Shown here: positions 14,905 through 14,968 of the stretch, in pieces
How the letters are laid out: each line of letters opens with the position of its first letter
Position numbering within the stretch: position 1 is the stretch's first letter
Source: CAYUAI01 sp964442745
GTDB taxonomy: Bacteria; Pseudomonadota; Gammaproteobacteria; S012-40
Direction: 5' to 3'
Length of the DNA stretch: 14,968 bases
Assembly: GCA_964442745.1 (NCBI GenBank)
Contig: CAYUAI010000095.1
Span: 1-14,968, forward strand
The notes under the pieces: model-generated
What the model saw: the letters and a program-made list of their open reading frames with translations, nothing else
What the model was told of the DNA's origin: nothing
The model's database searches: none
Translations under genes and position numbers: made by a program

Positions 14905-14968
14905 ATAGCCACTTAGATGACATAGTTCATTAGGTGCTAAACAACGACTATTATTCACGATATCTCGG

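Larger units (their letters stand above)
14615..14968. other. Right-edge intergenic region with palindromic repeats
   Basis: Just after aqpZ is a small imperfect hairpin around CCGC-TTT-GCGG (14620-14630) without a T-run. A 39-codon ORF at 14632-14751 (start MSHGERQALQKSN, Lys/Arg-rich end) follows without a ribosome binding site. It could be a fragment of a gene, but I do not recognise it. Two palindromic repeat copies lie at 14781-14807 and 14888-14904. Confidence 0.45.

Noticed and set aside
1..14968. CRISPR array, tRNA, rRNA, toxin-antitoxin or defence genes
   Set aside because: No regularly spaced repeats, no cloverleaf-like RNA and no recognisable defence or toxin families were found on either strand.

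Overview
The window looks like chromosomal DNA of a gammaproteobacterium of moderate to low GC. The proteins resemble gammaproteobacterial families most: an E. coli-like YqaA, an SseA-type sulfurtransferase, an AqpZ-type aquaporin and a DUF3683-containing FAD/Fe-S oxidoreductase. A PEP-CTERM surface protein suggests an exopolysaccharide-forming aquatic or environmental lineage. I cannot name the genus. No CRISPR array, tRNA, rRNA, prophage or intact mobile element was found.

Layout. 1-2789 is gene-poor and AT-rich: one PEP-CTERM exported protein gene (1012-1812) has long non-coding flanks, a candidate sigma-54 promoter and a clear terminator. 2790-4681 is a polyphosphate cassette: an exopolyphosphatase gene broken by a frameshift, followed 28 bp later by an intact PPK2 kinase gene. 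4867-6660 holds a divergent pair, a short-chain dehydrogenase (minus) and a LysR-type regulator (plus), with a LysR-box-like dyad between them. 6676-12170 carries three minus-strand genes: a 1279-residue FAD/Fe-S oxidoreductase, a YqaA-type membrane protein and a two-domain sulfurtransferase. 12312-12674 is a small DUF1294 membrane protein gene (plus). 12788-13564 is a type I methionine aminopeptidase (minus). 13895-14614 is an AqpZ-type aquaporin gene interrupted by an in-frame TGA.

How the genes work together. The clearest functional unit is ppx-ppk2 (polyphosphate hydrolysis and polyphosphate-dependent nucleotide phosphorylation), though the hydrolase half appears disabled in this sequence. 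The SDR/LysR pair is probably a regulator with its target. The remaining genes are single units of general metabolism and membrane function. Two otherwise well-conserved genes, ppx and aqpZ, each carry one reading-frame lesion, which means either recent gene decay or sequence error.

Non-coding structure worth attention: the sigma-54-like site GG-N10-GC ahead of the PEP-CTERM gene, a perfect 30-bp palindrome upstream of the large oxidoreductase, and a dispersed set of short imperfect palindromes in intergenic gaps. I found no convincing undescribed multi-gene system.
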